Below the pieces are notes generated by a model. That model had not been told where the DNA came from and made no database searches. It was given only the letters and a program-made list of their open reading frames with translations. A stretch of 64,000 nucleotides of DNA from Hirudinaria manillensis (lineage: Eukaryota > Annelida > Clitellata > Hirudinida > Hirudinidae), in assembly GCA_034509925.1 (NCBI GenBank), contig CM067530.1, forward strand, positions 7,907,501-7,971,500, read 5' to 3'. The translations under genes were made by a program, and so were the position numbers. This document shows, in pieces, positions 51,056-63,404 of the stretch (positions within the stretch are counted from its first letter, which is position 1; each line of letters begins with the position of its first letter).

Positions 51056-51800
51056 TTGATAATGGCATTCTTTTCAGTCGCTCAAAATCGCACTCGACAA
51101 ATCCGACTCGTGCGATGTCTAATCCACCTGTCTCCATCATCTCAATTGCCATCGTCATCGTTCTCCTCCTTCCAGTTACCCACGTCCGCAACCGCTCTTA
51201 GGGGCACCCTCAACAGAGACTCCTCGGACTCCGCCCCAGGTATGTGGAAAGAGCTGCTTCCCCCCGTCTTTGGACCAATCCAGGCACTCTTCAAGCCGAG
51301 GATCCATCTCTTCAGGAATATAATCACCACCGAACCAGGAATCAGGGGTTCTTACAAAACTACCTGTTATTACTAATAATACTGCCATCATCACCATCAA
51401 CATCATCATCATCTGTCGACAAAAACATACTCAACATCCATCTTTTTAAGAAACAAATCGATGCATCTCTCTCGACCCGAGCTGCCAAATAATTACCGTT
51501 ATTTCATATCCTATTTTATGACATTCCGACGTAAAAAATACAAGGAAAAGTCAAACAAATAGAAAAGGTAGTCTGCTAAACGTGAACGCAATTTATTTGA
51601 AGGAAATAGAAACTTTTTTTCAATTCTTTCGATGTTGCTTCATTTCAGGGATTTCCTCGAATTCGAACGGAAACGTGAAACTTGGTGCTGGGCAAATAAA
51701 CATTCCTCGCGGGAGACTTAATCTCCTTGATTTTGTCGTCTTCAGGGCATTTTCCGATGTCATGGCCAAATCAAAACAAGACGAAATGCCCGCCGGCTAA
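51056..51800 (+). CDS. Candidate two-exon small protein of unknown function
   Basis: A plus-strand frame from ATG 51056 reaches a strong donor (CCCCAG|GTATGT, exon end 51240). A clear acceptor (TTGCTTCATTTCAG, exon 2 from 51649) restores the same frame: ...RDSSDSAP, GISSNSNGNV, then FVVFRAFSDVMAKSKQDEMP and a terminal AG before TAA at 51798-51800. That both splice sites and the phase agree is the main support. The product (~112 aa) matches no family I know. A different frame from ATG 51115 encodes a hydrophobic, signal-like segment (SIISIAIVIVLLLP) but stops within the exon. The minus strand also has an open frame (51176-51412), so orientation is uncertain. Confidence 0.25.
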
Positions 51801-52656
51801 CTGGCCTTTTCATTTTTTTTGTCTGTCCTAAAAGGTCGAATTTTTTGGGGAAGTCGGAGCTTTGGAAAATTGTTGGTCATTGAATCAGATTAATTAATAC
51901 ATTAATTATTTTAATTAATTGCCGTGCTCTTGCTTTAAATTTAATATAATTTGTGTTTAACTTGAAACGTTGGAAGCGTTTAATTAGGAAGTGAAACCAC
52001 GATGGAGGTTGTTGCTCGAGAGAGCATTATTCGCTCGGGAGATTTCTTTGTCGGAGCGCATTCACGGTCGGGCAAAGGTTTTCATTGAGACGATTTCTTG
52101 CTTCGAAAGGTTCCGAGTTTACCGGGAAAGATCCCAGAGCAAAGGAAGAAGCCATTTGCAATCATTCGCATGCATTGTCTCAGAACTCCAGATTCTTTCT
52201 TTCGAAAAAAAAGTCTCTGAGAATTGATAACTTGGAACTGAATGACCGAGTACAATGCGCTTCCAGAAGAGTAAGAATATCACCTCGTAAAAATCAATAC
52301 CTTTTTTCTAGTTACAGCCCCACTTCTCCGAAAGAGAACCCCGTCGGAGCGATTAGTTCGTGTTGCGACTTATTTTTCATTCATTCTTTGGAGCAGGACG
52401 TCTCGTGAAGATTTATTGGCCACTCAATTCACTTCTGCTCCTCAAACACCTGGACCATCGGCGTGAATGATCCAATTCCCCATTGTAGGGTAGTCGTTTG
52501 GTTGTTGCCGGTTGCGTTAGAATGTTCGAATCGATGGAAACGTCATTCTAGCATTGTTGTTAGAGGACCAGATGTTAAAAATTCAATTTTAAATCATGGT
52601 TCCGCGCCACCTGGTGATGATGAGGTAGAGGTGGATACAAACGAAACTTTCGGCAA
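51801..52656. other. Downstream flank of the GPCR gene
   Basis: No gene is supported. The stretch probably includes the GPCR 3' UTR on the minus strand. Several open frames are present on the plus strand (51991-52408), but none has recognisable domains. Confidence 0.45.
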
Positions 52657-53922
52657 TCAATTGGACGACGAACTGACCAACCTCGCGATCGTACACGTGG
52701 ATCGTTCGTGCGTTAACAACTGACAGTTCATCGAGGCTTGCTCGGCAGCCGCGTCTTTGCTGAGGCCGCACGACGGGGGTTCCACCGTCAACTTCGGAAG
52801 GTTTTGAACCTTCTTTACTTTCGAATCCGGCTTCCACTGGGATGTGCTCTCGTTTTTCGAGGAGAGTTTCAATTTCACGACCGCCACTTGAATGTCCTGT
52901 CTCAGTTGATCGTTCAGCCAACAGTAAAGGATAGGATTCGTACAAGCGGAGAGCATGGCGAATGCCTTGAGTAGAACGTCGGCCAAAAAGAAAGAAGGAC
53001 CGCTCACGACGTCCTTGCTGACTTCAGACATGAGACTGAAGACGTTCCATGGAGTCCAGCACAGTGCAAAGTTAAGAACGATTGCCAGGAGAATTTTGAA
53101 CGTCTTTAAGCTTTTCTTGTGACATTGTCCCGGAGCCTGATTGCAGTTTATGCCTTTGGACCGCAATTTGTTCCTGCACTTCAGTCTCGAGTAGATCTTC
53201 GAGTAGAGGAGAGTTGTAAGACTGAGAGGAAGGCAGAATTGAAAGCAGAAGGTGAGCACGCTGTAAATACGCCTTCCTTGGGCATTCGACCACTTTTCCA
53301 CGCAAAGAACCTTGAAGATGCGCACGTCCGGCAAATCTACCTTTTCAATGGCGGAGTAATACACGACTGGAGAGGACATGAATACCGAGAAAGCGACGTT
53401 GAAAGCGATGAGAACAAAGGCCAGAGATGGGGACAATCGATTCTTGAGTGGGTAAATGATAAGGCGGTATCTGTCAATGGCAATGAGTAGAATGGTCAAA
53501 GCCGAGACGTACATGGGCAGTGCGAATGCCGAAAAGACGATTCGACACATCGTCTGGCCGAGCGACCACTGTTCTGTCATTTGGTAGTGGAGTTGAACTG
53601 GTAAACTGAAGATGCAGAGACAAAAGTCACTCGTCGCCAGTACGATGACAAAGATGACGGTCACGGAAGTATGATGCTTCGCCGCTGACCTCCGCGATTT
53701 TATACCGACCACGATGACCGCAGAATTGGTCAGGACGCCGATGCTGATGATGACTACGTAAAGGGCGACGATGGCCACCCTGACGGTGGGCAAGTTGAGG
53801 ATGTTCAACTCCCACTTGGGTTGGGAGGAGAGCAAGTCGTCGAGGAATTCCTGGTCAGAGATCAGCAGCTCGTACGACAGAGCGACGCGTTGGGTGAGGT
53901 TCGTCGATGTCATGAATTTCAT
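52657..53922 (-). CDS. Rhodopsin-family GPCR, neuropeptide Y/F receptor-like
   Basis: A single uninterrupted exon of 421 codons. The N-terminus is extracellular with an NLT glycosylation site and no signal peptide. Seven hydrophobic spans are visible: TM1 (~49-72, with GVLTNSAVIV), TM2 with LATSDFCLCIFSLPVQ, Cys before TM3 (QTMCRI), TM3 ending in DRYRLIIYP, TM4, TM5 after VLCVEKWSN, TM6 with FALCWTPWNVF, and TM7 with NPILYCWLNDQLRQD. The DRY, CW-P and NP-x2-Y motifs are intact, so it should couple to G proteins. 'IDRYRLIIYP', 'SLPVQL' in TM2 and 'CWLND' after TM7 resemble NPY/NPF, tachykinin-like and RYamide receptors. The exact ligand cannot be told. The C-tail is long (~85 aa) and Ser/Lys-rich, suited to phosphorylation. 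All coding sequence is in one exon, unlike the other genes here. Confidence 0.93.
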   Translation of the reverse strand: MKFMTSTNLTQRVALSYELLISDQEFLDDLLSSQPKWELNILNLPTVRVAIVALYVVIISIGVLTNSAVIVVGIKSRRSAAKHHTSVTVIFVIVLATSDFCLCIFSLPVQLHYQMTEQWSLGQTMCRIVFSAFALPMYVSALTILLIAIDRYRLIIYPLKNRLSPSLAFVLIAFNVAFSVFMSSPVVYYSAIEKVDLPDVRIFKVLCVEKWSNAQGRRIYSVLTFCFQFCLPLSLTTLLYSKIYSRLKCRNKLRSKGINCNQAPGQCHKKSLKTFKILLAIVLNFALCWTPWNVFSLMSEVSKDVVSGPSFFLADVLLKAFAMLSACTNPILYCWLNDQLRQDIQVAVVKLKLSSKNESTSQWKPDSKVKKVQNLPKLTVEPPSCGLSKDAAAEQASMNCQLLTHERSTCTIARLVSSSSN

Positions 53923-55041
53923 CGGATTTTATGCGCTTCTTTCCTCTGCGAATGAATATTTTGAACGATTTTAAAAGAAAAAAACATCGTTAATCGGTGG
54001 AAACGATCGCATGTCTCATACGAAAGTAACAAATGTTATCGGCTTGAAATTACAGAGTTCGTTGGGCCCGGACGATGCCATTTACTTTTCTAATTTAATT
54101 TTTTTCTTTGCACTTTTTCCCGATGAATTTGCGTGCGGATCTGCAATCCAGGATTGCCGGAATGGATGGAGATCGCATCTTTCAAGAGATCACTTCATAT
54201 TGAAAGACTTTATTTTTTGTCTCAGCATTTTATGCTTGCTTACAACTGCGCACAAAACCTGCCTCTCCTCGGACTTTTCCCATCAACGTACGCCGTCCCG
54301 AAAATGGGATTATATCGTCAAGCTTCAAATAAATCCCTTTGCAATATTGTTAAACCATCGAACAAAAACAATTATTAATGTATTAGAAGCTTTATTATAA
54401 CTGATATTTTAACGGATCGAATAATATAATGTAATTTTCGATGCTTACAAAATTCAAAATAAAGATTAAATTAATTAATTAAAAGGTTATAAATCATATT
54501 TTCTAAACTGCAGAAGAAGACATCGCGAACCCACTTTTCTGTCAGCTGTAAGACGGATTGCGAGCAGGAAAGAGGTATTTAATCCAAATTTCATGAAATT
54601 GCATCGCATGGAGTTGTTTTATTCCTCGTTTGAAAGGAGAAGAAGAGAAGTATCAGAACTGAGGCCTTTTATAGCCACTCGTATGTACTGCCTACCTCCG
54701 TTGAAGCGAATGATTCTTGGCTAAGAATTTATTTTTTAATTCATGTTCACCACCGTGTTGATGGTCACCATAAGGGTCTGTCTATCAATATAATTCATAT
54801 AAATATGAAAAGAATTCAAATCGGTTCCCATAAACTCGTGAACTGTTGAATCAATTTTATAGAAAATGGATTTTGTTCGAATCCTCAAACAGAAACATGG
54901 TTGGCATGGCACATCTTATGACTGAAGATGTGAAGGAAATCATTTCCTGGCGACCTTGAATCTAATATTCTCTGGATATTATTTAATAATTTATCAAGAA
55001 ATTCCACCTTAATTAATCGATCGCTCTTTCAGAATCAACGA

Positions 55042-55074
55042 AAATGAATGAATGAATGAATGAATGAATGAATG
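55042..55074. repeat. (AATG)n tetranucleotide microsatellite
   Basis: Seven to eight uninterrupted AATG units. Confidence 0.9.
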
Positions 55075-56700
55075 GATGGGCAAAAAAAAAACCCCATCTT
55101 AATAAGAAAAACAAGAGAGGAAGTATTTTTTTATGTTTTTTCCAAAGTTTCTCCCGAATCCGAGACAATAATCGGATGCATCTCGGGTTCGGATATTTCA
55201 AAATTGCGCGCCTCCAGCGCATTTGCTTGCGCTTCCGATTGGTGCCGAGAAAAACTCATTTTGGAAGGAACTTCAAGTCGACCTTGAAAAAACCTGGAGA
55301 AGAGAAGACTTCGACATACTGTGTCCGCCCAATGTAGACAGGAAATAGCCAGTTTTTTTTAATGGTAACTCATGTTATATTTCATGAACATTATTCAAAT
55401 TTTTTAGAATGTTATATAACTAATGTTAAATAATTATAAATTTATTTATAATAATTTTGTTGAGTATTAATCTCACATTAATTAATTAAGAAATAACGAA
55501 AACGCTTTTAAGTTTTGTCGCTTTAATTTATTGCGATGTTTTCAACTTTAAAAATAAATTATGACTTATCTTTTGGATAATTCTTTTTTAATATTTGCAC
55601 TCTTTGCAAACATTTTATTTGTAGTTATGCTAACTATAATAATATTAATAATAATAATATCATTATTATTGTTATTTTTCTTATTGTTGTTGTCTAAGAG
55701 CATCGACCTGAACGCTGATTGGTCCCACGTAATTCTTGTTGTCAGCCAATTCTCAATTGCAGGATATTCCTCCGTTTTCAGTTCTTATTGAGACGAACTC
55801 TTAGATCACATCGTCACGGATTTGATTGAAAAACTTTGCAAACGTTTGAACACGAATTTCCAGAATCTCCTTTCCAAGTGCCATTTCTTCGGTTGGAGGT
55901 GGGAAGGAGTTTCATGGCTGGAGACGAGATCTGGCAGTTTCCAATCTCCCTTTCATTCATAAACAGTTCAGAAAATACTGAACTCTCGCTGGAATTTCAC
56001 TGAAATGCGACCACGTGTATATTTACCGATGTACTGCTTTTTTAAAAAAATGCCGAATCGGACGCTCGAGAAAGCGATAAATCTCTTGCCACGGAGTCTC
56101 GCAAGACCAATCAATGTAGAGGGGATGTCTGTCTGTCACAACGATATTCCCGACAGAAAATTCTTTTATTGACGGTCACGGAAACTAATTATTTTCTCCT
56201 GGCTGATTTCGAAGAAAATGTTTAAAATTATTTCGGACTTTGCAATTATTTACATTCTGCGATTAAGCGGGTGTCCAAATTAATGCCGCCAAAATGCTCT
56301 TCGACGTCTGCGTGTGACTGGTGACATAATACGGAAACTATAGTTTATTTACTCTAGTTTATTTATATAAATAGATTTGCCTAACATAACATAAAAATAT
56401 TTCATTAACAAAGAATAATCTGTTGCTTCTTCAATCGAGACCTTTTGCATCGGAAGTGCAAATATTGTTCTCAGTTGTGTCTTGGCATCATAACTACATG
56501 TTGTATTGTATTATAAATATATGTTGTAAATACAAACAATGGCAACATACTTGTTGGCTGTATAGTGGATGACCCCATATCATTTCAATGTTTAACTTGT
56601 GATGATACTTTTCATTATGTATCATAAGAATCGATCCATGTATACTATTATTATATGCTCTGTATTGTTAATGTTACGACAATGTTATTGTTTCCAACCA

Positions 56701-56703
<3 letters not shown>

Positions 56704-56774
<71 letters not shown>
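56704..56774. repeat. (AAT)n microsatellite, about 24 perfect units
   Basis: The longest uninterrupted triplet run in the window. The plus-strand frame through it spells poly-Ile and is not a gene. Confidence 0.95.
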
Positions 56775-56778
<4 letters not shown>

Positions 56779-59241
56779 TTCCATTTATTTGGCGCCGATG
56801 TTTTGTTGTTTTTGGCTATTTCGAAATATTAAAATAACGAACCCAATTATTGCAATTAATCATTAATGCAATTAAATTTATTAATAATTTATAGTGGATT
56901 TAATCATAAAATTGAAGCTCTTAAACAAGAGAAAAATAATTTATTTATATATTAATATAATTCATATAATTTTTGTATTATATTTTATATAATTTAAATA
57001 ATAATTTTATCGAATAAAAGTTAAAAATGCTGGAATCAATTTTGAGCCAATGAAAATATTTTGGAAATGAAAGTTTAGCAGGGAATCATTTGACACGCAA
57101 GTACAGAGGAATAGTTTTAATTTTACTTCTGGAATTCTTCTTATAAAAATTTATGTCATAATTTCTTTTAGAATTGAAAATTATATTTCTTAAATTTGTT
57201 TTTTTATTAATTAGATTTTATTTTTGAATTTTATAAAATTTTTGTTTTTTATAAAAATTTAGTCTCTTCGATTTTTGATTAAAGTCTCAATACGAAGAAG
57301 GAAAGATATCATCAAATCGTTTACTTAAGACTATTGCACATCTTATCCAAAATTATCCACAATTATCTGTAAATGGAATTTAAGTACTTATTCAATACTT
57401 GTAATAAAAGTCGCACAAAGTCAACGACCGTTACTCGAAAGTATTATTGGAAAGTAAAAATACATTAAATACAAAAATAATTAATATTTGTATAAAAATA
57501 TTTTCTCTGAACTAAACTGTCAAATCTATTAATAACTTGAAAGTGAATATGAACGTGAACGTGAATTTTCAACAAAATTATTTTCAAAATTATAAATAGC
57601 GCTATTATTTTTTTATTAAATCTACCGACAAAATTTAAGGCGATATTTAAAATTGAAATAATAATAATAATATTTTTTAAAAAAATTGACAAATATGTTA
57701 ATTATTGCTTCTGGCCATAAAACTATAAATAGCAACTATTAACGTTGAAAATGTAAAAATAATTTTCTGATAAAATTAAGTACATTTGTTTTTAATTTCC
57801 CCCACGAAATATGTGAGGTCAACTCGCAGATGATTCCACAATTTGAGCTTTAATTTCTTCATTTCTTCATTCAAATCGATCGATATTCTTTTGTTGAACC
57901 TAAGAAATAATTCCAAAGATCAGTTGTTATTTATTATTATTTACATTGTTTATAATCACGACGAGATATTTACATGCAATTTACATAATATAATACATAA
58001 TAATTTCAATGATTTTCCGGTTGGATAAGTTCATATTTTCATCGGCAGATGGCATCCAATCAATTGGTTGGAGCCTCCGACTTTCCGAGCACCTAGGGAA
58101 ATATTCGAAAAATCACATTCAAAATAAAATTAATATAATATAAAAATAAAATAAAAGAATATATAAACATAGAAATACTTCATTAACGTACAAGATGCAA
58201 TAAATTATTATTTAACTCAGGTTAATCAGTAATAATGTGATTTTATATTTAAAAAAAAACTCAAGAAAAACTCCATAAGTAGCCAGTAAGGATAGCAACT
58301 TTAAATATTAATGTACATCAATATATGGTGAGATTAATACTGTCATTAAAATCTACAAATCATTAAACATATATTGCAGTAATTTTAACAATAATAATAT
58401 ATTATCATAATTATAATGAACATCAATAACCTTCTTTAGCTCGACTTAATTTACTATTAAATCTCAAATCAGAAACATCTTGGCGACATTTGTTAGACTT
58501 GATTCAAATAACGATTCCCACATCTCATCTGTTCGGTCACTAATCTACCTTGGACTCTGTGGCCCTCTGCCAAACTTCACCCCTATCCCTAGCCACGGTC
58601 TTCCACATCCTCCACCGGTTGTTGCAACTCATTGCCGATGTTGTGACCTTAATAACATCCTTCCAGCGTCAGAGACAGTGCTATGTTAAGCGGCATATAA
58701 ACGCTACTATTTATCGCTACAAATCGAAATTCAAATTCTATAAAAATCAAAACGCACCCATTCAAGTCCCGCCCCCTAAATAAAATCGTCAACAACAAAA
58801 AATCTTCAACTATCGAAACCTTAGCCTTCATCGTTTCAACCGTTTAGTCTCGAATGACGAACAATGACAACAATAGAAACTAGCCATGATCGTCGCATTG
58901 TAAAACAGTCTCAGTTCAGAAAACCTCGTTCGTCGGTAACTAAACGATTCCAACCAGGAGACAGATGAACTAAAAAAGGCTCGAATACTTGGGAATGTGG
59001 TATTCTACGAGGAGACGGTGCTAACCGATGCCGATGCTATGTTCGTCCGTTCGTTTCATAAACATGTCCTGAGATGTTATGGGTTTACAGGTGGCAGTTC
59101 TAAGCGAGGAGAGCCTAACTTTGTGGGAGACTCTTACAAAAACGTCACGAGATTTTAGCTAATAAGTGAGTAATTACATGAAACGAACGTTACAAACACA
59201 ATGAGACGCACTATCACTGCCGCTACGAGTCTTAAACTCTA

Positions 59242-59392
59242 ATCCATCATCATCATCATCATCATCATCGTCATCATCATCATCAGCAGCAGCAGCAGTA
59301 AGCATCATAGCTATCATCAGCATCATCATCATCACAATCAAGGTCATGATCAGTATCATCATCAGCATCGTCGTCGTCATCATCACGAACGA
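59242..59392. repeat. ATC/AGC triplet microsatellites
   Basis: (ATC)n with GTC and AGC interruptions at 59242-59300 and 59315-59392. Minus-strand poly-Asp and poly-Met frames derive from these. Confidence 0.85.
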
Positions 59393-59514
59393 CAACTGCT
59401 CCCATCCTGGTCGTCTTAAGGCGTTGCAGTGGGGAAGTTTTACGGTTACTATGACAACGACGAACACTTTCCATGGCGTCGACTCCCGACCGAGCGGCAC
59501 GGAATGTTGCCAAA

Positions 59515-59612
59515 TGTTATGCTAATGTTATGCTAAGGTTATGTTAATTTTATGCTAATGTTATGTTAATTTTATGTTAGATATTTCGTCCGTGTGTTAT
59601 GCTAATGTTATG
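59515..59612. repeat. Imperfect TTATGCTAATG / TTATGTTAATTT tandem repeat
   Basis: About seven copies of an 11-12 bp unit, interrupted once by ATATTTCGTCCGTGTG. Confidence 0.75.
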
Positions 59613-60055
59613 TAAAGTATTATGAAATATCCGTGAATCACAGTTGGAACATTGCAAGACCGGGAAAGTTCTTCGAATCGTTTGTCGTAGTTTCTGGAGT
59701 GGTTGTTGTTGTTGTTGTTGTTGTTGTGGTGAGTCTTGTGGTGTAGGTCTCGTCGTAGTCGCTGTAGGTCGTTGTTGCGGATTGTTGTGGTTCTTGTGTG
59801 TAGTTGTTGTTGTTGTTGATACGAAACTCCTACGACTCGATCGTCAAAACTTGGGTCAAGCACACTACTTTACGAACGCTGGAAATAATCACCTAATGAT
59901 TTCTCGATCAACGAATTCTTTTCCTTTAATTTTATTCCTGGAGGTCTCCTCGGAAAGCTTGCCTCAAGTCCTCATCTGTGAATTATTCAGGTAATTCGTT
60001 AAAATTCATTTAAATCAATTTTTAACGTTCGTGTAATTACGAATTGTCAGCGATG

Positions 60056-63000
60056 TCACGTCGGATTAAATGTGGGGATGGGCTGAACGTATGGATTGAA
60101 GAATAGGCGGATAGACGGATGATGGATGGACGGAAGGACGGGTGGATGGTTGGATAGATGGATGAATGGATAATTGGACGGACGGATAACCTCGAAATCT
60201 GATATGCCGGTTGGTAGCGTGCAAGCGATCCAGTAAAGAATGTTGAAGAAGAGGAAGGCCAAAGGAAAGACCTTGCGAGACATCTTGTCGATTTGTCTGG
60301 CCCTTCTTTTGCTCCCCTCTACGTCCACGGACACTGTAAATCTGCCCGCGTCAGACTTACAAATGGCCTGCGAATTGGGTTTGCATGACGATGACGACGA
60401 TGACGTTCGATGAAATGGAAATGATAATCGAATGTCCTGATTATCGATCTTTTCACTCAATCGATCAATTAGGTAACTGAATGAACGAACGATCCTTCAT
60501 CATTTACCTACGTGTCACCATCACCGCCCAATCGCTCGTTATTTAAAGAAATGGATTTAGATTTTTAGATTTGTGATAAATATATTAGGTTGTATTTAAA
60601 TTGAGATTTTAAATTAATGCCTAAATTAATGACAATAATGCATTTCGCTGATATTTTATATAATATATATATATTATAAATATTTTATATTTATAAATAC
60701 TTATTTCTTAACAAACCTTCCAGCAGGATGATAAGATTACCGGAGGTTTCCGGCTCTACAAAATAAAACAAAAAATAAATTTCGATAATTTCAAATAATG
60801 TAATAATTGCATTATTAACAACTTTTGGTAATAAGTAATGACGGGTTTGTAATCCCCATTGATTTACACGTGTTCGTGGGTCCCATTGGGGACAAGTGCT
60901 CTCCACAGCGGAAGAAATGTCTCCCTCAAAAATACTGACAATCCCATCCTGACTATCCCGGCAAAGGATATCATCCACCCTAGAAATACGACTTGCCATC
61001 TCCATTTCTCTTCGACAGAGAGACCAATTTTACAAACTTTAGTGACCTAATTTTTGCTGAACCACAGAACCATGGAAGCATAGAATTGCAATTTTCTCAA
61101 CCGTTTCGAGGTGCAGTGGGCGATCTCCCCCGTCGACCAAGGTGGCCTGTCTGACGATGGGCGTCCTTATCCGAACCCCGTTGCGGGCTGCCACGTTGAC
61201 GAAGGCGTATTCCAACAGCGCAGCGAAGACGAACAGGAGACACATGATCATCCAGATGTCGATGGCTTTTATGTACGACACCTGCAACGAATACTCCGTT
61301 GGAACTATTCAATAGACTCGTCTTTGGTCAAGTGGCAGGCAAAAGTCAACTGACAGGTACAGGTTTTATCGGTTTACCGTGGATTTTTAGAGTCAGGGGG
61401 TAGGGATTGGGATAGACTCTAAGTAGGGTTAGGGTGGAGCCTGGGAGGGGAGTATGGTTAGGGTAGAGTTGAGTTAATGTACGGTGGGTCAGGTATTAAA
61501 AATTCTCGTCTGTGAGGTGTCATTTGGCCGCCACTTATCCAACGTTTCTTAGGTCACAGTCAAATACCAACTTTGGGCAGTTGTGCGTTGATGCCGGAAC
61601 TTTGGGTGGTCGTAGTGAGGACCGTCAGTAGTCCAATGGAGACCCTGGCGGGTACCCCGTCGATGTTGATCCAGAAGGAAACCCAGGACAATATGACGAC
61701 CAGGATGCTCGGAACAAACACTTGGATGATGAAGAAACCGATGTCTCTGCTCAGGACGAATCGAATCTCTTGGCAAGGAAATGCGCCTGGAAGAATTTTC
61801 GTTTGTTTCTTCTCAGTCGAAAATCAGGATGGAGAATTTTATCGCTAACAGGATGCCGCGTTCAGCTTTATCAATGACCTTACATTTTGTCTCAGATAGA
61901 TGGATGGATGAGTGAATAAAGGAGCGGATCGAAATACAAATTACATCTTTCATTCATAAGTAAAAGCATCATTATCGTCATCATCATCATCGTCGTCATC
62001 ATCATCATCGTCGTCATCATCATCATCGTCATCATCAGCATCAGCAAAGACAGCAGCAATGATGACCCGCAGTGTAGTTTTGTGAGCAATCGTAGAGAAG
62101 GTTCTCCTTGAGTGAGAATTGTGGAAGCAGAACCCCGGGGTCGATTTGAACGGGACTGTCGATCCAGGCGAAGAACAAGACATCCATCGTGTATCCGACT
62201 ATAAATGAAGCTGACGATGATGATGATGATGATGGCGACGATGATGATGATGATAGTGGTGATGATGTCGGCTAAATGACTGCCGCAACTGTCAACGACG
62301 ATAACGATGATGTCATGACGTGGTCAGGCATACTCACAGCTTTCAAAACTCATTGGACAAACTTGAGTATCGAATGGATATTTGTGCAACCTCATTGGGC
62401 AAGACAGGGTGGCTGAAACTCTGAAGCGTTAAGTTCAATGGCGTGTTAAGATAAATGAGAATATTCTATCAATATTGTTTGTTAATGATCAATATCATCA
62501 CGCGTTATTATAGAAAGACACGCACCTAATATTACGTTAAGAACGAATAATACAACAACAAGATAATACTTAAAACATCAGGCGAATCGTTTTTCAGACA
62601 CCCACTTTGTGACGTACCACAGGACGCCATCTTGCGTCAGTCTCATCATCTTGTTTTCAACAGTTATGGCATGGAATTGGGCTTTCTTCTCGTTCCTGAA
62701 GAACGTATCGGGCACCCAAACCCCGTTTGGTCCGCTGTAGTGGTTGTCGAACAGACGGATGACCGATTTGTTGCCCGGAAAAGTTCCCGGGTAGACGAGT
62801 CTTTCGTCCCTCCACGTCTGACGAACGTACATGTTCACGGAGTAGTCCTTCAATTTGAGCAGGAAATAATTAAGAACTTCTGGAGATGACTAGTTTTTTT
62901 TTTCAATTTGTGGTGACCAGACTGTGACCAGTAACTCTGTACTTCGAGTAGCTGTACTTGGGACTCACTGCAAGTACCATTGCCGGTACTTGAAGAAAGT

Positions 63001-63404
63001 ATTTAAGGTGTACTTAGATATCAGTACCAGTACCCGGTATAATAAGTCTGGTGGTGACAGTATTTAATGTCTTTTCGTAAACAACAACACTTAAAATGAA
63101 ACATAGAAATTAAAAACGCTCAAATTTATATAAAAGAAAAATAACTCTCTGAAAATTCACTTTTACTCACCATGGTTTGTTCGCTGACAGAATAGAAACT
63201 GTTTACGTAAATGCCGAGCTTCACTTCTGTCGGTCTGTCTGCATTTATTCGAAAGTTGATTTGAAAATTGAAATTAATGTTAGAATTGGGGACGATCTGA
63301 AACAATTTCGAAAGCATTTCGAATCTACGTAGAAATGAGGACCTATTCTTGGTGGCTCTTGTTTGATGTAATTCGTCATCATTGAACTTATGACCTCGGC
63401 TGAC
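60056..63404 (-). CDS. Cys-loop ligand-gated chloride channel, glycine-receptor-like (5' end missing)
   Basis: Eight exons join in phase (at least 453 aa): 63343-63404, 63171-63238, 62606-62847, 62338-62420, 62067-62198, 61572-61786, 61102-61281, 60056-60436. The extracellular domain includes [32 protein letters not shown] and the Cys-loop [16 protein letters not shown] second Cys pair ([15 protein letters not shown]) is present as in glycine receptors and GluCl. TM1 [22 protein letters not shown]2 with the anion-selectivity motif PAR ([20 protein letters not shown]); TM2-3 loop [18 protein letters not shown]3 [22 protein letters not shown]4 in the last exon ([20 protein letters not shown]). 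It should form a pentameric plasma-membrane Cl- channel. The signal-peptide exon was not found and may lie beyond 63404. After TM4 the frame runs through a GGAT minisatellite, giving a long low-complexity C-terminus. The last intron is the least certain junction. Confidence 0.92.
60083..60190. repeat. Degenerate GGAT/GGACGGAT minisatellite overlapping the channel's last exon
   Basis: A run of GGATGGA-, GGACGGA- and GGATAGA-type units. Read on the minus strand it encodes the Pro/His/Ile-rich tail after TM4 of the chloride channel. Confidence 0.75.
61974..62043. repeat. ATC/GTC triplet microsatellite in a channel intron
   Basis: (ATC)n with regular GTC interruptions between channel exons at 61786 and 62067. 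A second array of GAT triplets is at about 62212-62268 in the next intron. Confidence 0.85.

Larger units (their letters stand above)
53923..60055. other. 6 kb gene-poor region
   Basis: No gene is supported. It holds the GPCR upstream flank, AATG (55042-55074) and AAT (56704-56774) microsatellites, very AT-rich DNA (56800-58450), ATC arrays (59242-59392), an 11-12 bp TTATGCTAATG-type repeat (59515-59612) and TTG triplets (59700-59730). A short plus-strand frame near 58956-59091 (ETDELKKARILGNVVFYEET) is flanked by AG and GT, but no partner exon was found. Minus-strand text near 58640-58540 (NRWRMWKTVARDRG) vaguely resembles the end of a retroelement protein. Confidence 0.5.

Noticed and set aside
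51176..51412. Minus-strand candidate secreted protein (MMMMLMVMMAV...)
   Set aside because: The apparent signal peptide is made by a GAT repeat, and the overlapping plus-strand splice model fits better. Neither is strong.
53119..53490. Plus-strand frames inside the GPCR gene
   Set aside because: Antisense shadows of the long GPCR reading frame.
54011..54400. Plus-strand 129-codon frame upstream of the GPCR
   Set aside because: No domain, no splice support and odd composition. Probably chance in the GPCR promoter region.
56655..56837. Plus-strand poly-Ile open frame
   Set aside because: Translation of the (AAT)n microsatellite.
58956..59091. Possible exon ETDELKKARILGNVVFYEET...
   Set aside because: It has AG and GT edges, but no neighbouring exon in phase and no family match. 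Recorded only in the region note.
60691..61005. Minus-strand open frame between channel exons ([17 protein letters not shown]...)
   Set aside because: It lies in the intron between the TM3 and TM4 exons, resembles no part of a Cys-loop receptor, and the flanking exons join in phase without it.
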